From Phytoseiulus persimilis (lineage: Eukaryota; Arthropoda; Arachnida; Mesostigmata; Phytoseiidae), in assembly GCA_037576195.1 (NCBI GenBank), contig CM075102.1, positions 38,002,745 through 38,066,744 of the forward strand: DNA of 64,000 bases, written 5' to 3'. Position numbers and translations under genes: made by a program. The notes under the pieces were generated by a model. That model made no database searches. It had not been told where the DNA came from and saw only the letters and a program-made list of their open reading frames with translations. Positions 9,944 to 23,965 of this stretch are shown piece by piece (position 1 is the stretch's first letter; every line of letters starts with the position of its first letter).

Positions 9944-12900
9944 TGCCAGCAATGCAAGCTAACCCCATAAACAAGTCGTCATGCTCGCGGCCCGCATGAG
10001 AATCAGCGGCAATCCTGCAGAGACCTTCGGCGTCTCACACGATGACATTCATACATCGCTCATAGGGATGAACCGCATGAAAATACCCAAAAACATCCAC
10101 CGAATAGCCCTCGCAGCTAGATGGGAAGTGACGGGTGTTCGTTCCGATTACTCCAGTAGCACCTGAGAAGAGCCTCAGCTCGTCTTCACCTGGGCTGCAG
10201 CCCATCTGTACAGAATCGTGGTCCCTCCGAACGTGGAACTAGAAACATGAAGAGCAACGTGACGTTGCTGATATTTGAAAAATCGATGATGATGGTGGTG
10301 GTGATTATAACGGAAATGCGCGAATTGAATCGATATCCCACACCACAAATGCATAGTTTGTGTCTCCGAATATTCGTTTTTAGATGTGTGGGCGTTGTTT
10401 GTGTGAATGTGTCAGCTTGCTTGCCTGAACTTGAGCATCGAGAAAGGGTGGAAACTTAGCCGAGCGGAGAGAAAAAAACTTGAGAAAAACTGGAGGCGCC
10501 GAGGATAATGAACAGGAATCGATTCGCCCCTCATGTCCTGACTTCTGTGTAACAAAAGGAGGAATCGAGAAGGAAACAATGATAATGGTGATGAGGATTA
10601 TGAACGGTTGTAGGGAAGAGTTACAGATCTGAGTTTACCGTTTTCGTTCGGTTTCGGGCCTTTTCCGATCGAGAACCGTCTCGGTAGGGCCCCATCGTCG
10701 TCGCTTGCATATTGGAGCCAGACTGAAGTTTGTTCTTGCCGTTGTTGTTATTGTCCAGGGCGTGACGATGGAAACTCACGAAAAAACCTCCACTGTACAA
10801 ACGAGAAGCAGAGGCAACTCCTGCTTCAATGTTTTGAGAGAAACACTATCCAAACTTCAGATTGGTTTTCACATGCACAGTCGAGTACTGAGTTACCGAC
10901 GATGTAAGGCGCAACTTATCGTACCTCTAGTAGCCCGCGCAGGGTGCTCATCTCTCTCGGGATGCCATGCCATCTCCTCAATGGCGAACTATTAAAGATC
11001 ATTATGATGATCGCAACTGTTCATCATTGAACACTTAACTTAACACTGCACTTCCTCCGACCCAAATTTTCTCCGAGGCGACGCCGTCGAATTCTCACAG
11101 CTAGAACTCTTTAAGCGATTTTCTTTTTACTTCGTTCGCCGATTTCTCCGTTGGCTGTACTGCGTATGTGAGGCTTCCGGAAACCATACGTTTTGCCGTT
11201 CAGCCCAGGCACCTGATTTGACTGCACCGATCTGTCGTGGAGATTCGCTTCTCGTTTTGGCGGTTCTGTTGCTTGGAACTGCTGTGTCAAATGGCTGGAC
11301 GGTGTAATATAGGTAGAGCGTCGCTTCGGAACTCCCATCTAGATGACGACAGTGCACAGCGTGAAAGAATGCAAATTCTGATTCGGGTTAGGATGTTACG
11401 ACCTCGAATCTCGAACACATGGAAACTTGAGTTGGAGCTGCCCGCTGAGGCAGAAACGAATAGTGAGAACTCCTAGAACATTGTAGTCTCATTATTGATT
11501 GCTGATCAATATCGATACGAGAACGGTTGAAGCCATTATTACTATCGTCTTCAATTATGATAATTATAATCTTCATAGGGATAAATCGCTATGGATACCA
11601 CGATGAATGATGACACCTCATTGTGCTCGAACTCAAACATGACACTCGCCATAAACGATACGGATACGTTCTACCCTCGATAAGCGAAGGATCCCTGTTG
11701 AGAGTGCATCAACTACTGCCTATGTTATGAAGTAGGCCGGGAATGATACAAAGCTCGGAACTGCGACGTCAGTTTGCTAGGCTCTTCCTCAGGAATTTCT
11801 TTTCCGTAAAATCACAACTTCCGTGAAAAAGTTCTCCCCCAATCAACTGTCGAATGCGCAGTTCATTCAACGGCGAGAACTCCGATTGTTCTCGTTATGA
11901 ACGAGGGCTTCTTCTGAGTCACGGGGCGGTGCTTGGATGCTCGGAGCTTGCCGGTGCCAAGCGTCCAGACCGATGACAACCACCGAGCTGAAGCCATCCA
12001 GGAAGACTAGGAATCGATTCTGATTTTAGGCTATCAGAAACATTGTGGAACACTCTGGGATTTTCGGCGGTAGAGTCAGCTCGATATGATGAAGTGCTGT
12101 CTCACCAAAACTGTCAGGTCTCACGGACGTGCCATTCCATGTGAGATGTACACTGTTGACGGCTCATATTACGCTTTTTAAGGGGGCTGATAAGGAGTCT
12201 CCTGGGTTCGATGCAATTCGAGTGGATCAGAGTTGAGCAAAGCGTATAGGAGGCTGACACATGAGTCAACCGGCGAACGGAACTGGTCCGGTGATCCCTC
12301 GGTGAATGAAACTTGCAGCTGAGATAGGATTAGAGAGGTACAAACACAGGAACGATCGGGTGGAGTTGTAGGTTAACACTGTTATGAGATAGCGAAGGTG
12401 GCAGAGTCGGAATGTAGCTTATGGTTCTATGGATTTCAAAATACAACATTCACTCGGAAACGCTGCGAGGTACGATTCGGTATCCAAAGTCTTCTACAGA
12501 ATAATGATACGTCGAGGCCTAGATGCAGACTGCAACAGGAAGCGCTGCAGCTCCTAGTCGAGTGACATTGTTAGTTACGTGGTCCCTGGAAGCGCGAGAC
12601 CGCATCTCCGAACGACGATGGACTGTTAAACTATGCCCTCGAAACGACACCGGATAACGAAACACAGATATTCCGAGGAGGAAATGTAAGAGCGATGAAG
12701 AAAACGAGCGAACGACCGAATAAATGTTCTGCATAAAAGACCCTGTTGTGGGTGAGCTGAAGTGTGGAAGACACGTTGAGATGATCAAACATTCAAAACC
12801 CAAGGAGAAAAATACAAAAACAGAGGAAGTCCGGTGGATGCCTAACGTAGAATTACCAATTGTCAGGGTTGTTGTATAATAAAACCGAGAAACCAAACAT

Positions 12901-13031
12901 CGGCTCGATCCATTAGAATACCTTGATCTCTTGGCACGGAGCATGCTAGGGGTGCCATACTCCGGCGTCCATTTGCAAATTTCAATCTTTGAACGATTCT
13001 CCCACGACTTTCGGAGGAGAACGATTCTGAA

Positions 13032-13388
13032 TTATCTCAGAACCGATCTCGGATGTCGAGCGAAGTACGGAATGGCGCTCTGTGCTTTAGCGTGGACCAG
13101 ATTCCAGGTTGGTAATCCCCATTCTTTCAACAGGTGAGATACCAGCTTAGAATAATCGGAATAGTCATCCGTCAGAATCTCCGTCGCGAACGTAGAGTTT
13201 TCATGCAGAGTATATGAGAGTGGCAGACGACGGCGATGAGCTTCTGGAAAATCGATCAATCTCTGCGAATGGGGTGCTCCAGCCGAGTCTAATTGTACAA
13301 AAGCAGCTGGGATGTGACCGCGAGCATGAGGAAGCGCGTGAGTATCACTGAAGCCAATCGTTTCAATGAATTCCCGCGCAGAAGCCAA
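13032..13388 (-). pseudogene. Possible decayed retroelement integrase core
   Basis: A 118-codon frame has IDFPEA followed by EILTDDYSDYSKLV and HLLKEWGLP. This resembles the WPEA ... TDxGxxFxSKL...LxxxxG[IL] layout of Ty3/gypsy integrase cores, with two acidic positions retained. The first-Asp region may be QLDSAGA. No zinc-binding domain or LTRs were recognised nearby. Low confidence. Confidence 0.25.
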
Positions 13389-16300
13389 TCCGGCTGGCTT
13401 TACATAACGATATCATTGTTGAATTGTTGGGTGCGCACCACCTTGAGAATCACTTCGTGCAACACGACAAATAGTGGCTCCGCGGTCGACGAAGTGAGCT
13501 GGCGCGTCGCGAACGAACTCTCCACGCACGCCGTAGGCAAGGCCAGCGGCTAGTTGCTTGTGAGCGTTACTTGGCCTATATTGCCATCGTACGCATGCTG
13601 TAGTAAATTAAACGGAAAATAATTACGCCGACTTTCTAGCCAACGAATCGTGAGCGCCGTTGTTGACGCTTCAAACCATTCGCGATCATGGTGAAAATGG
13701 AAACGAGCATTTTCCGCGCTCTTTCATCCAGCAGGAACTTGTTGGAGGCGAGGATGTTTGTCCGCAAAAGGTCATGCATAACCCTCACAATTATAACTAT
13801 GTGAACTTGCAAATTGGGTACTCTGCTACACAGCTACCGCCCGTCCATAACGAAAGCCCACTGAACAGAATGATCTCTCATTGCGGGGTCAGGACACAAC
13901 GCCTACTTTTTCGTTCAGATGTGGACGATTCGTGAATGGATCGACGGGCCGGATCTGAAAGCTGACTCCGTTCCGCGTATCCTGTACATTCCATAATTTT
14001 TCTGAAGCAATTCACGAGACTCTCAATGATGGGCATCGGCTTCTCCTCTAGGTTCACGCTCCGGGGTTCTCAGGGTATGCCAAGGAGTCTTGCGTTGGCA
14101 AGTGAGTCGCCTCTACGTGGTGGTCACACAGGAGGGGGAAAAACTATGAGGACGATCCGTCAACTTGGAATCCATCCCATGATGTCATCTCACTCAAACT
14201 ATTGATCCGTACGCTCCATGTGTTTTCAGTGCATCCCAGTCGGTCCGTTCCATATTCTGGAGTGACTGAATTTTCCAGGGGATAAAAATCGCTGCTTTCG
14301 TGTCTCGCTTCGTGACGCGAAGTTGGACAGCAAGGAAATGTTCCGTCTGGTTGTTCAGAATCGAAAGAATTGCTCCTTGGTGCCGGCACTCGTATTTGCG
14401 TCTGTTGCAGAAATCAATGAGACGAGCCGCTCTTGGGTCATAGATTCCAACGACAACGGTCAAAATGTGCAGCGTCACATTGACGGACATCAACACTCGT
14501 CCATATCGGCTACTTTTATTTCCAGCTGCTGACAGCTCGTTTGAGTCGTGATTGGAATGCGAAATAGATAAACACTTCTTGTCTCAGTACAGAATCTGAA
14601 GAAACGCGCCTGAGCCACTGAAGCGCTTCTTTTTTTTTCCTCGCGTGGGATCGCGTTTGAACTCTGGCACGAAAAAACCATCTGAAACGCGCTTGATTCC
14701 GGCACGAAAAGACAATCAGCTTCGGAGTTGTGGTGCTTTCTGTTTCCTCTTTTCCCTGAAAGCGGTGGCTTAGCTGACTGTGATGGCGGTGAGTTTTTGA
14801 CAAACTTCAAAAACTCGACAGTTCCCCGGAATTCGAGAGAAAAAAAAGCCCCGACCGCCATTTCCAGGCTCAAACGGACGAGATCAGTCTGGGGAAAGCC
14901 TGCATGCTTCGAAGCTCGAGCAGCTTAACCTTTACCTCGGTGATGTATTTTTGCGTTGGTAGGGATCCCCGGGGTTGCGGAAATATTTGAGCACGAATTC
15001 TTCAAGCGCACGGAGTGTTGTCTGTTTCTCTGATGAAGTACCCTCCAGGTTCGCAGAATCCGTGGCAGGCGGTACAGTTTACCCCGATTCGGAGCAAGTC
15101 ATGAACCGCTTCTTCTATCGGTCGCCTCCTGCCGCTGCGATAGCGTTGTTCATTCCTTCTATCTCATCTTCGAGTGCTTACTCGCGGCGGTGATGTGATG
15201 CTGTGTGATTTGAATCCAGAATAATCGCAATGGTTGAATGCTGAAGCCTATAATACAGAAATGCATTGAGCCCTTGCGTTCCCGAACCACAGAGCACACC
15301 TGCATTCTGCGGTTGGAGGCTCTCAGAAGAGCTTCAGGAGCGGATAATGGAGGTCCTTCACTAAACGTGGCCGGTAGTTAATGCTGCGCCCGATTGCCCT
15401 GCCGCTCGAAGTGACCGACTCTGAGACAGTGAGCGGGGAGAGGACCAAGCGACTCGGAATGCTAGAAACTCCAAGGAAATCCCCTGATTTCCAAGTTCAA
15501 CGCACCGAAAGTCAACTAGATCCGGAAGGGTAAACTCGAAGGAATGCGAGCTGCTCTGCCGGGCCGCGCTCGATGCGCATTCGTCTCCATGTGCCTTCGA
15601 TTCTCAATTGATGCGATACACATATTGCATTCGTGTTTTGTCATCGGCTCTTGGTTGGACTGATTGCTGACCATCGGTTTCTTCCACCGATCGTCAAACT
15701 CGCGGTCCTGAGTCATCTTGTCGCTACTACACAGCGGTAGCTCAGTAGCAAGCTGTTACGGATTAAGTTATCAATCAAGATTCCGCGATTGAGGAACGAA
15801 CGACTGTTCCAACAGCTCAGAAAACTGTTAGATCTGTGCCAGCGCCGGAGCTTCTGAATCCGACGACGGGTCTCAATATTGGCGATGCGTGAAATTGAAA
15901 ACAGTAGAGAAAAAACGGCGTGAAATCGTAGCAGCGGCGCAATCAGAGCACGTCTTGGAAACATACTTCAAAGAATCTCTTCGAACGGAATGCCCACGAT
16001 GGACGATGTAATCCTCCAAGTGGCGCCGTTGTCAGCATGCTGCTCCCGGCTTCTGAAATAAATTTGAGTTCTGAGAGTCATATCAAAGCTCATTCGTGCG
16101 TTTCAAAGCGTCAAGGAGCTCAGCCTGGTTATCAACTATATGTCCTCAATCACCGGAAAGGTCTTGAGCGGAGCTCCGTTTCTCGTCAGAAGAAGTGCTT
16201 CGCTCGTGGAAAGCATGGGCCAATAGACGGGAGACTCTATGGTTCGCTTGCCGGACGACTGGCCGTAAGATTGACCATAGTCAGCTGAGCCTGTGACGTC

Positions 16301-16604
16301 CCGAACTGTCCCCCGTATGTCGTCTGGTGCTGATTCGTCATCGCCTGGGTCGACGAAATCCCTTCCGATGTAAGTAACGACTCATTCTTGTGGAATCGTG
16401 ACCGTAAGTCCGGCACAATACACCCTTCAAAATATCGTCGGGTTGATGAGGGCACTCTGATGGATGAGGACGTTCGATTATCAGTCCAAATCACATCAAG
16501 TGCACAGAGTCTCCCCGGGCGGTCAATTCAATTTTCCAAATCACCAGTCCATTTACAATGAAAAGTCAGATCACAGCAACATTAACAACTGCGGCCTTTC
16601 GCGC

Positions 16605-16805
16605 TCAAGAGTCGTCACACGTCGGGAGCAGCAGCCGCAGATCTGAAATATTTTGAGGGTCCGTCAGGAATAGAATCTTCAATCGCTGATGATAACTTTT
16701 CATATTTTTCACGTTTTTCCGTTCCTCTTCCCTCGCACGTTCCGTGGAACTCAAAGACGTGCCGATCGGACAAGATTTGTCTGACAGCTTCCGAATCCGG
16801 ATCAT
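16605..16805 (-). pseudogene. Possible decayed retroelement RNase H fragment
   Basis: A 66-codon frame carries CPIGTSLSSTER, a charged stretch, then YHQ and FLTDP. The order resembles the RNase H segment of Ty3/gypsy polyproteins (PIAxxSxxLSSTExNY ... FHQYLxG..FTLxTDHxP), with small deletions. The LSSTER block is the strongest element. It is a fragment at best, and unrelated chance similarity is possible. Confidence 0.25.
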
Positions 16806-19800
16806 CTGCCGCGTTCAGGATTTCGCGCTCGATTCAACGCACAAAGATTAAAGGAATCTGGTACTTCTGAATCCGACCCGGTCGGACTATCGTTGAGGCG
16901 GACAGCATTCAATTTACCCGATCCGATAGTTCGTGGCTCAGGCCCACGACAGGTTGCATTGTTCGGCGCGGAAAACCTCGAATTCTCGTCAATGCTAGTG
17001 ACTTTGAAAAGAGCTCGTGAGGTGCAAATGTTATGGGCGGCCCGGAAGAATGCCCTCAATCAGTTCAAAGTCTCCTTGTTGGCGTTAATTCTGTTTTTTT
17101 TTTCAACATTGGATAAACAACACGCGCCCCGTGTATCAGTCAGCCCATGCAGCTGCCGTTTGTTGCTACCGCCCTTCAATGTTAGCGGTGTTGTGAACGA
17201 CCATAAATTGTAGCACACAGCTCGTGATTCCTTTCGATGCCTGAACAATGACTTCGCTTGGAAGAACGCTGCAGGAGATTTAATCGAACATTGGGAGCCA
17301 TTCCGGCACCCGTTTCGTGAGGGAACCCACTTGCACAATACGTACTTTAGGAGGAAAAACAGAGTGGATCGCTGCTTATCAGATCACTGGAGCCTCCCGT
17401 ATTCTCTGGTCGTTCTCCGTCACAAAGTTACGCAAGAGCGTTTTCTCTCCCGCTGGCCACACCTTTCATCACCATCTCGCCCCATCAGCTTTGTCGCTAA
17501 CGCGCGGTTTTTTCAGCAAAAATCCCCCTACATCAGAGCCCCTGCTCCATGAGCTAGGTAGGGTTGAGCAGGGATGTACTTCGAATCCCACCCTCGCATT
17601 TGAGGATCCCTGTCGGAGAGATGGGTTCTGACATGTCGTTTACATCGTAGTCTCGAGACGTCACGCCAATCAACTCAGCCCGGGACCCAGTCACCGATGT
17701 GTTGCATTGTCTACGGAGTTCATGGGTGAGGTTGGTTTTGCGTGCAGAGTGTATTATTTAGAATCAATGGATAATGGGTTCAGGTTTCAACTGGAATCGA
17801 ATATATTTCGTCGCAGTTTAGATCCTGATCTGCGGACGCCGAGGTACGGCTCAGACTCCGATCCTCAACTGAGTATGATTGTTCTTCCAGTCCAGACTGA
17901 AAGGACACACGACGACACCTGCAAACATCAGTTTCAATGATCACGGAGAGCGAGATATCAGTACGATGCGTGTGAGCGTCCGGGCAGTTTCGGACTCGGG
18001 CGGAAATTCTCCGTTTTCAGTCTCTGTCTTGCGCTCGAAGACTTGTGCTCCTCATGAAATGGTCAACATCGAATCGAGGTGAATGACGAGCGATAGCGTT
18101 TTCGGCGTAACACGGCAACTTCATCGCGAAAATGTCAATCATTTGGGAAAACTCCGACAGCCCATATGGAGAAGCGTTCAGACAACAAGTTTTCACCGAT
18201 GATTTGCTGTGAGAGATTTGCGACTCGGTTTCCGAGTTCTCAAAAGCGAAAGTGATACAGGCGGCAACATGTTTTTTTTCTGTAACCTCCGTGAACAAGT
18301 CAGAGAGAGGATCGGAAGCCGTAACTTTTACAGTCGCGCTCATCTTGATACATCCATCACCAGTCAGAATTTCCATGTGAAGTCGACAGGGCAAGTGAGT
18401 TGATATTGGCTCGTCCGAGAGTAGGTCAGGCGGCGCGGTTCATCCACTGCACATTGCTGGTTTGAACCTTGAGAGCCACAATGAAGTCGGATACTGTCAA
18501 GGGACTCAAATAACCGGTCTTACACTTCAAATATGAATACAGTGTTCAGCAGAAGCCGGAAGAAGAACGATCATATTCTTCCTCGACTTTTCCGCTACTG
18601 TTTGCGAACGATATGTTTCGCACCGTGTGAATCCACCTTCTTCGAGCCCCAGTCCTTTTACTCTGTATTTCGAGCTGCAGTGACACAGTGCGCGAATTTC
18701 TCTTCGGAGTAGGTATCAAAAGTCGGGATTCGTAGGTGCAGGAACCGAGAATATTCTGCCCATTCGAACATCACCGTCAAAGCAGCATCGGCGCTGCTGG
18801 TGTTGCCACGTTTACCGAATTATTTTCGGGGAATGAGTGAGCGTTGACCAGCTCTGATGTTCCGACCCACGTCTCCGCATGGGATCATTAATTTTCTCAC
18901 CACGTATCTCGGTCAATTTGTCGAAACCGCGGATGCGTTTTCCTTCCCCAAGTCCCGCTTGAGTAGGACTAAAGCAGCAGCGTACTTCACAATCGGATCA
19001 CAACCAAACCCGATTCGCAAACGCATGGGGTACGGCATATCATCTTCGCTGTTAACTAACCCTCGCCGAATCCGGAGAGGACGATCATAGCGATCTGTTC
19101 GCGCCAAACTCTACGCATCGATCTGCCATTTTGAGAGAGAAAACTTCGAACGCGACAGAACCATAAACTCTCTGCGAGAACAGGGCAAATTATCCCAGAT
19201 GGGATTCATGAGAGACTTCATTGAATATGAACAATGTTTGCGGGTTGAGTCACAGTGCAAGCAGAGCATACTCAGTACACTCTCGCCCCCGACAGTAAAT
19301 CCAGCGTTTATGTCACGGTTGAATTTCAATTTGCTCTTGTCGAGCCTCGGCACGCGCTCCGAGTTCGCCCAAAATTCGGACGCAACTCACCGATCACTCA
19401 ACGCGAAGCGATATGAAGCGGGGGCGAGTTCTAGTTCTACGGGAAGGGTGAAATTATGACAATCGCGCCGATACTGGAGATCCATCCATCTGCGGTGACC
19501 AAAGTTTTCTCGGAATATTGGAATTTTTAATACTCAATTAAAATCTTCCGATTTGAGAATATTGATTCTCATCTCATTTCTGTAAAAAAAATATAGTCAG
19601 ATGCTTTGGCATGCTCGAAGTTGGTTTCTCCTCTGGATGACATACCTCAGACGCAACTTTCGGCGGCGCCTGGAATTCCAACAAGATAGAGGAATCACTC
19701 GACGATTGTTGACACGAGAGAGTCGGGTCTTAAAAGACGGCATGGCTTGAAGGGCCCAAGGAAATTCCATGCTTCCCTCATGATGGCTCGAACTCAGACT

Positions 19801-21294
19801 GAGGCGCCTGTACACATAGGGGCAAGAATCACCGCGTGCTCCCTGACGAAACTCGGCCATCATATTGAGTTTCTATTGGTCGAAAGCATCAGCAATCGCG
19901 CGAGAGTGCAGATGAGGTTCGGAAGGGCCCCACGCAGTCGCTCGGATCACCCGCTCCTCGCATCTGTCGGTGCGGAGACCGCGTTGTTGTCGTGGGCGAG
20001 CAGCGCACCCGAACCGCGAAGAGGGACTCGGAGTCTGTTGTCAGCGCGCCGCGCTAAGTCGTGTTCAACAAGGCCGCGCGCTCAAGCGACGCTCCTTGCC
20101 GTAATACCACACTTGACTGTGCGTCGATTGGGCCAATGGAGCGCGGCTCCATGGACTGGGGACTTTCCGGTCGGATTTTCGGTTGGATTTTCCAGAGATG
20201 GTCTCCAGAGGTCCCCTTGTGCTCGATCCAAGAGTCGAAAACCTCTGCTCAAGTTTTGTATAGCCGCTGATTCTACGGCTCAACTCAAATGAGATCTCAA
20301 TTCAGCGCAGAATCCGATCTCTTTGAATCCACCTGCATGTGAGCATCCTTGGATGTGTTTCATTCAGCGGAACCAGCGGCAAAGGAATCGTTCCTTGGTG
20401 GATTGCGTCCTGCTATGGACCGTTTTTTTTTTCTTTCATGCGACGGGCTCTTTTTAATAATCAGAGCTTTTCCGTCAACACAAACTTCAGACATCAATGG
20501 GAGCTACCGCCAGAGCCCTTGATATTTCGATATGTCTGAACCATGAAAAGAAGCAGACTCAATCCGTGTGTCTTTTTCAGGAACGCTGGTGAGCCGTTTT
20601 AATATCATTGACAGGACGTTGAAAGTACAGAAGTTTCTGTAGAGCAGCACATGAAATGGGAAGGGAGGATGGGAATCGCTCCTGTAGGGATGGCGCCTTT
20701 TCCGTCCGCCGTCTTTTCATTCAAATCTGCGAGTCGGTTTTGTATTTAATTTTTGGGAGATCTCTCGTCACAGCGACAATGTTGCCACACGAGTTTCAGA
20801 ACCACTTAGACAAGGAAGCCTGGAATACACCAAAGGAAATTATCGGCTAGCGAAACAAGTGATTGTCCCTTCGTGCCAAAGTGGTCGAAGTTCTTAGAAC
20901 GAACGGCTTTCAAATGCCCTGTGCACCGTTTGTCGTGTGCCGATAATTGGACGTGTAGAGCGTGGCTCAGATTCACAGCCAGGCAACATGGACGACGATG
21001 AGAAAACAACAACAGTCATCGCGGCTCTAGCGGAGACGACAATACCCGTTTGCAGCAAACCTTTCGGCTGGCGGAGCAAGTAATGAACTTCCAACAGCCG
21101 GAGCTGATGAAACGAAGCGACGCGAGGTCCGCTTCTTCCGGCAGCGTTTACATTGCAATTAGACGTCAATCTGTCGCGCTGGAAGCTTTGTTTCTGAAAA
21201 GGAAATCACTCGGGGTCAGTCAGGTCATGGTTCGGCTTTCAGTCTGATCATTTCTTCGAGCTATCGCCCGCGTCGCTATCCATTGAAAGATCGA

Positions 21295-21453
21295 ATGAGT
21301 GACAAGCAGCACGCATTCGAAGTTGTTATCAGTTACGACTGGATCCACATCAGGCCTGATGACGTCGACTGCGACGGTGGTGGCGGCGGTGCCGCCGACG
21401 ATGGTGCCCCACGATACTTCACACTAGTCAAGTGTACGCCAGTTTTAATTTAG
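21295..21453 (+). CDS. Short coding-like segment, unknown
   Basis: A 52-codon frame from ATG to TAG, beginning MSDKQHAFEVV and containing SYDWIHIRPDDVDCD, then a Gly/Ala/Asp run from a GGC/GAC-rich tract. Most of the first 40 codons end in C or G, unlike the surrounding sequence and like the mGluR exons. The frame is open back to 21163, so the ATG need not be the start. It could be part of a terminal exon of an unrecognised gene. No domain is recognised, and the start context is weak. Confidence 0.28.
   Translation: MSDKQHAFEVVISYDWIHIRPDDVDCDGGGGGAADDGAPRYFTLVKCTPVLI
21373..21405. repeat. Imperfect GGC/GAC trinucleotide tract
   Basis: A short GGT/GGC/GCC/GAC run that keeps a reading frame and would encode Gly/Ala/Asp within the coding-like segment 21295-21453. 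Confidence 0.55.
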
Positions 21454-22929
21454 AATACCTAGATCAGGATCGCCCTCCTCTGACGGAACGACCGATCAAG
21501 GAAGAAAAACGAAGACGAGACATCACATTGGTTCAGTTTGATACAGTCGAATGCGTTTTCGTTCCGTTCGTAATGCATTCTCTACGGTTTCGGATTCACA
21601 GGCATAAATCAATAAAAAACACATCCGAGAGGCCGCCGCAAGACTTTGTCTCGAGGAATCGAATTTAGTCCGACGCTATCGCAAGCGAAAAGAGGTGGTA
21701 TACGCTCCAGGCCGGAAAAACGATTTCACGCTCCGAACATGCTAGCTCTGTTTTACTACTTTTACCATTCCAAATTTTATTCTCAGAAGTTACTCAATTG
21801 GGAGCACTTGCGAAAACCTGGGCAGAGCCGTGGATACCGCAAACGCTAGGATGTTTCCGAACGCTGGAAGGCATCGCAGCAGGTTAACCGGCAGGTCTTT
21901 TCTTTTCACTTTTTCGGCGCCTTGAGGAGTGAGCTAGGATCACACACTCATCGAGCTGTCTTCTTCTCGCGTACGCCTTGTACTTCATTATGATCTCACA
22001 GCGGACATCTTTCCCAGCACCTTCGATTCTTTCCGATGTTGATATTTTGTAACACACATGCGTGGTCCAATTCTGGACCGTTGGGAATATCGGGCGGCCC
22101 GTGGAAAAATCTGTCATGGGAGCACGGCTCAATTCTCTCGAATATGCCTTCAGCGTGGGAATCTTTGACAATCGATGGATGCTACGATCCTCCTTGAGCT
22201 AGTATGAACCCTGAACCCCGTTTGTGCGAAGTCTGGAGCAGCGCTGGAATTTCCTGAAATCACTCGATCATGGTGAGATTCCGACAGGCGATCATTTACG
22301 CGCCACATCCCCCGCATGAGAAATAATTACGTCTTGTCAATCCAGTCACTCGTCGATCGTTCGTTCCCTTGGTGGCTGTCGATCGACCCCGAAGAGCCCT
22401 TCTCGTGATTGCATCAAGAATATACGTGACGACTTCAGCGTCGACCACCAGAGTAATCTCAGTGATTCATTATGCGTCGGGATCGATTTTCAGCGATGGA
22501 GACATGCTCGATTCTTCCTACCACTGAGAAGCATCGAGCTCAGGAATGCGATTCCGCCTGAAAAGTGTCCGGAATACTCCTGCTTGTGCTCAGGAATCAT
22601 AGACTAGCTCATTCTGATCGCCAGGGATGAGTGAAGCCTTCGACTTCCATTCTCGGAGACTCGGATGGAAACGGTGGAGTGTTCAGGAATATCGAGCCGA
22701 GTCAATCTGCGGAAACCGAAGAAAGCACGGAACGACACTGACAGGCGATGGCTTAGCCAACGTTTGTGAGCATGCTCAAGGCGTTCGCGAGTCAGGACGC
22801 TCAGTCGGGGTGGTTGACCAGAAAGATGTTCACACGCTTCACTAGCACGCGGTTGCCTCAGAGCCCTCAAAGAGCGAGATTTGCCAGCAACGGCTTTGAA
22901 TTCGACTGACGTCATGACAAACAGTTGAC

Positions 22930-23965
22930 TCACTCAGACCGAGTGGAAGGTATAACGGAATGCCAAAAAGTAGTCATCGTCAAGAATCTGATCTTCCAGC
23001 GAATCATCGAAAGATCCAACGAGTTCTCCTTCGGCAGTTGTGAAGTGATTCTGTCGATCCCCACCCGGCAGAAACACTCGTAAAACCCTCCAAGTGCGAA
23101 AATCGGGTCGATCGTCATCATCTGACGCAGAAAATCCATGCTTCCAGTCAGACACAACAAACAGTTACACAGCGAGTGGGCATCAGCGTGCGAGTTGTTT
23201 CATTATTGAAGCATAGGTCTTGAGTCAGATCGCTGGCCCAGACAGGGCTTTGCCCGAGCGGGAACGGCCTGCGCTTCAAATAAGCCCATGGGAAAAAAGA
23301 TAATTGCCAGCTGGGAACCACGAGTGCTGGGTGCGATCCACGCCGACAAATCTCGCCAGAAAAATTCCTGGCAACAAATGTGGGCATTTCAGGATGTCAC
23401 ACAGCGTACAATGGAGAATGTTGGAGAATGGAAGCCCTTGTGGAATCCACGCAGCCGGAAGCAACCAACTGCAGTCATCCGAAATCCGCGAGCGTTCTAT
23501 TCTTCAGATCTCCACAGGGCACTTTCAAAGCGAGCTGAAGTCTCACGATCGCCGCCCCTGATTGGAAGCTTTTCACTGGCTCGGAATCTTGTATGGATGA
23601 CAAACCGTAACGCACATGGATGATGGGAGAGTCGGGACCGATCCGTGCGGGAAATGAACCATGATGAGAAAATGAACCGAGATGATGAGCCGCAGACTGG
23701 CCTCCTTAATGATATTGTTAAGCACATTCCATACTTCGTGAAATAGGGCGTTCGAGCCGCTCCATCTCGGAATCGGCTTCTCAGTGAATATCAATTGCAT
23801 GCCTGTTTGCAAACTCATGGCGCCGAGCAGCTTAATCAGCAGAGGGGGCTTGTACGTGATCTCCACGAGGTCCACGTCGCACAATGACCCCTCCGCTGAA
23901 CTTCCTGTTCGAGAGCTCGATGACGCTACAAACCCGCGCAATGACTCCTCCATGGCTGTAGTCAT
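22930..23965 (-). pseudogene. Possible decayed Ty3/gypsy-like reverse transcriptase, in two pieces
   Basis: On the - strand, frame 23965-23573 has FHEVWNVLNNIIKEASLRLI, like the EV...L..LVKEG.I segment at the start of gypsy reverse transcriptases. Further on, frame 23160-22930 has TIDPIFALGG and FCRVGIDRITSQLP, like the TIDDLFA.L.GG..FSK[IL]D......Q[IL]P block of the palm. The two pieces are in the right order on one strand but in different frames with about 0.4 kb between, as expected for a frameshifted relic. The YxDD active site was not found. This is the best supported of the relics. Confidence 0.3.

Noticed and set aside
10991-10996. ATTAAA as poly(A) signal for the mGluR
   Set aside because: Lies 1.7 kb after the stop, with nothing to link it to the transcript.
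17575-17605. TTCGAATCC box resembling a tRNA B box
   Set aside because: No matching A box or cloverleaf stems upstream.
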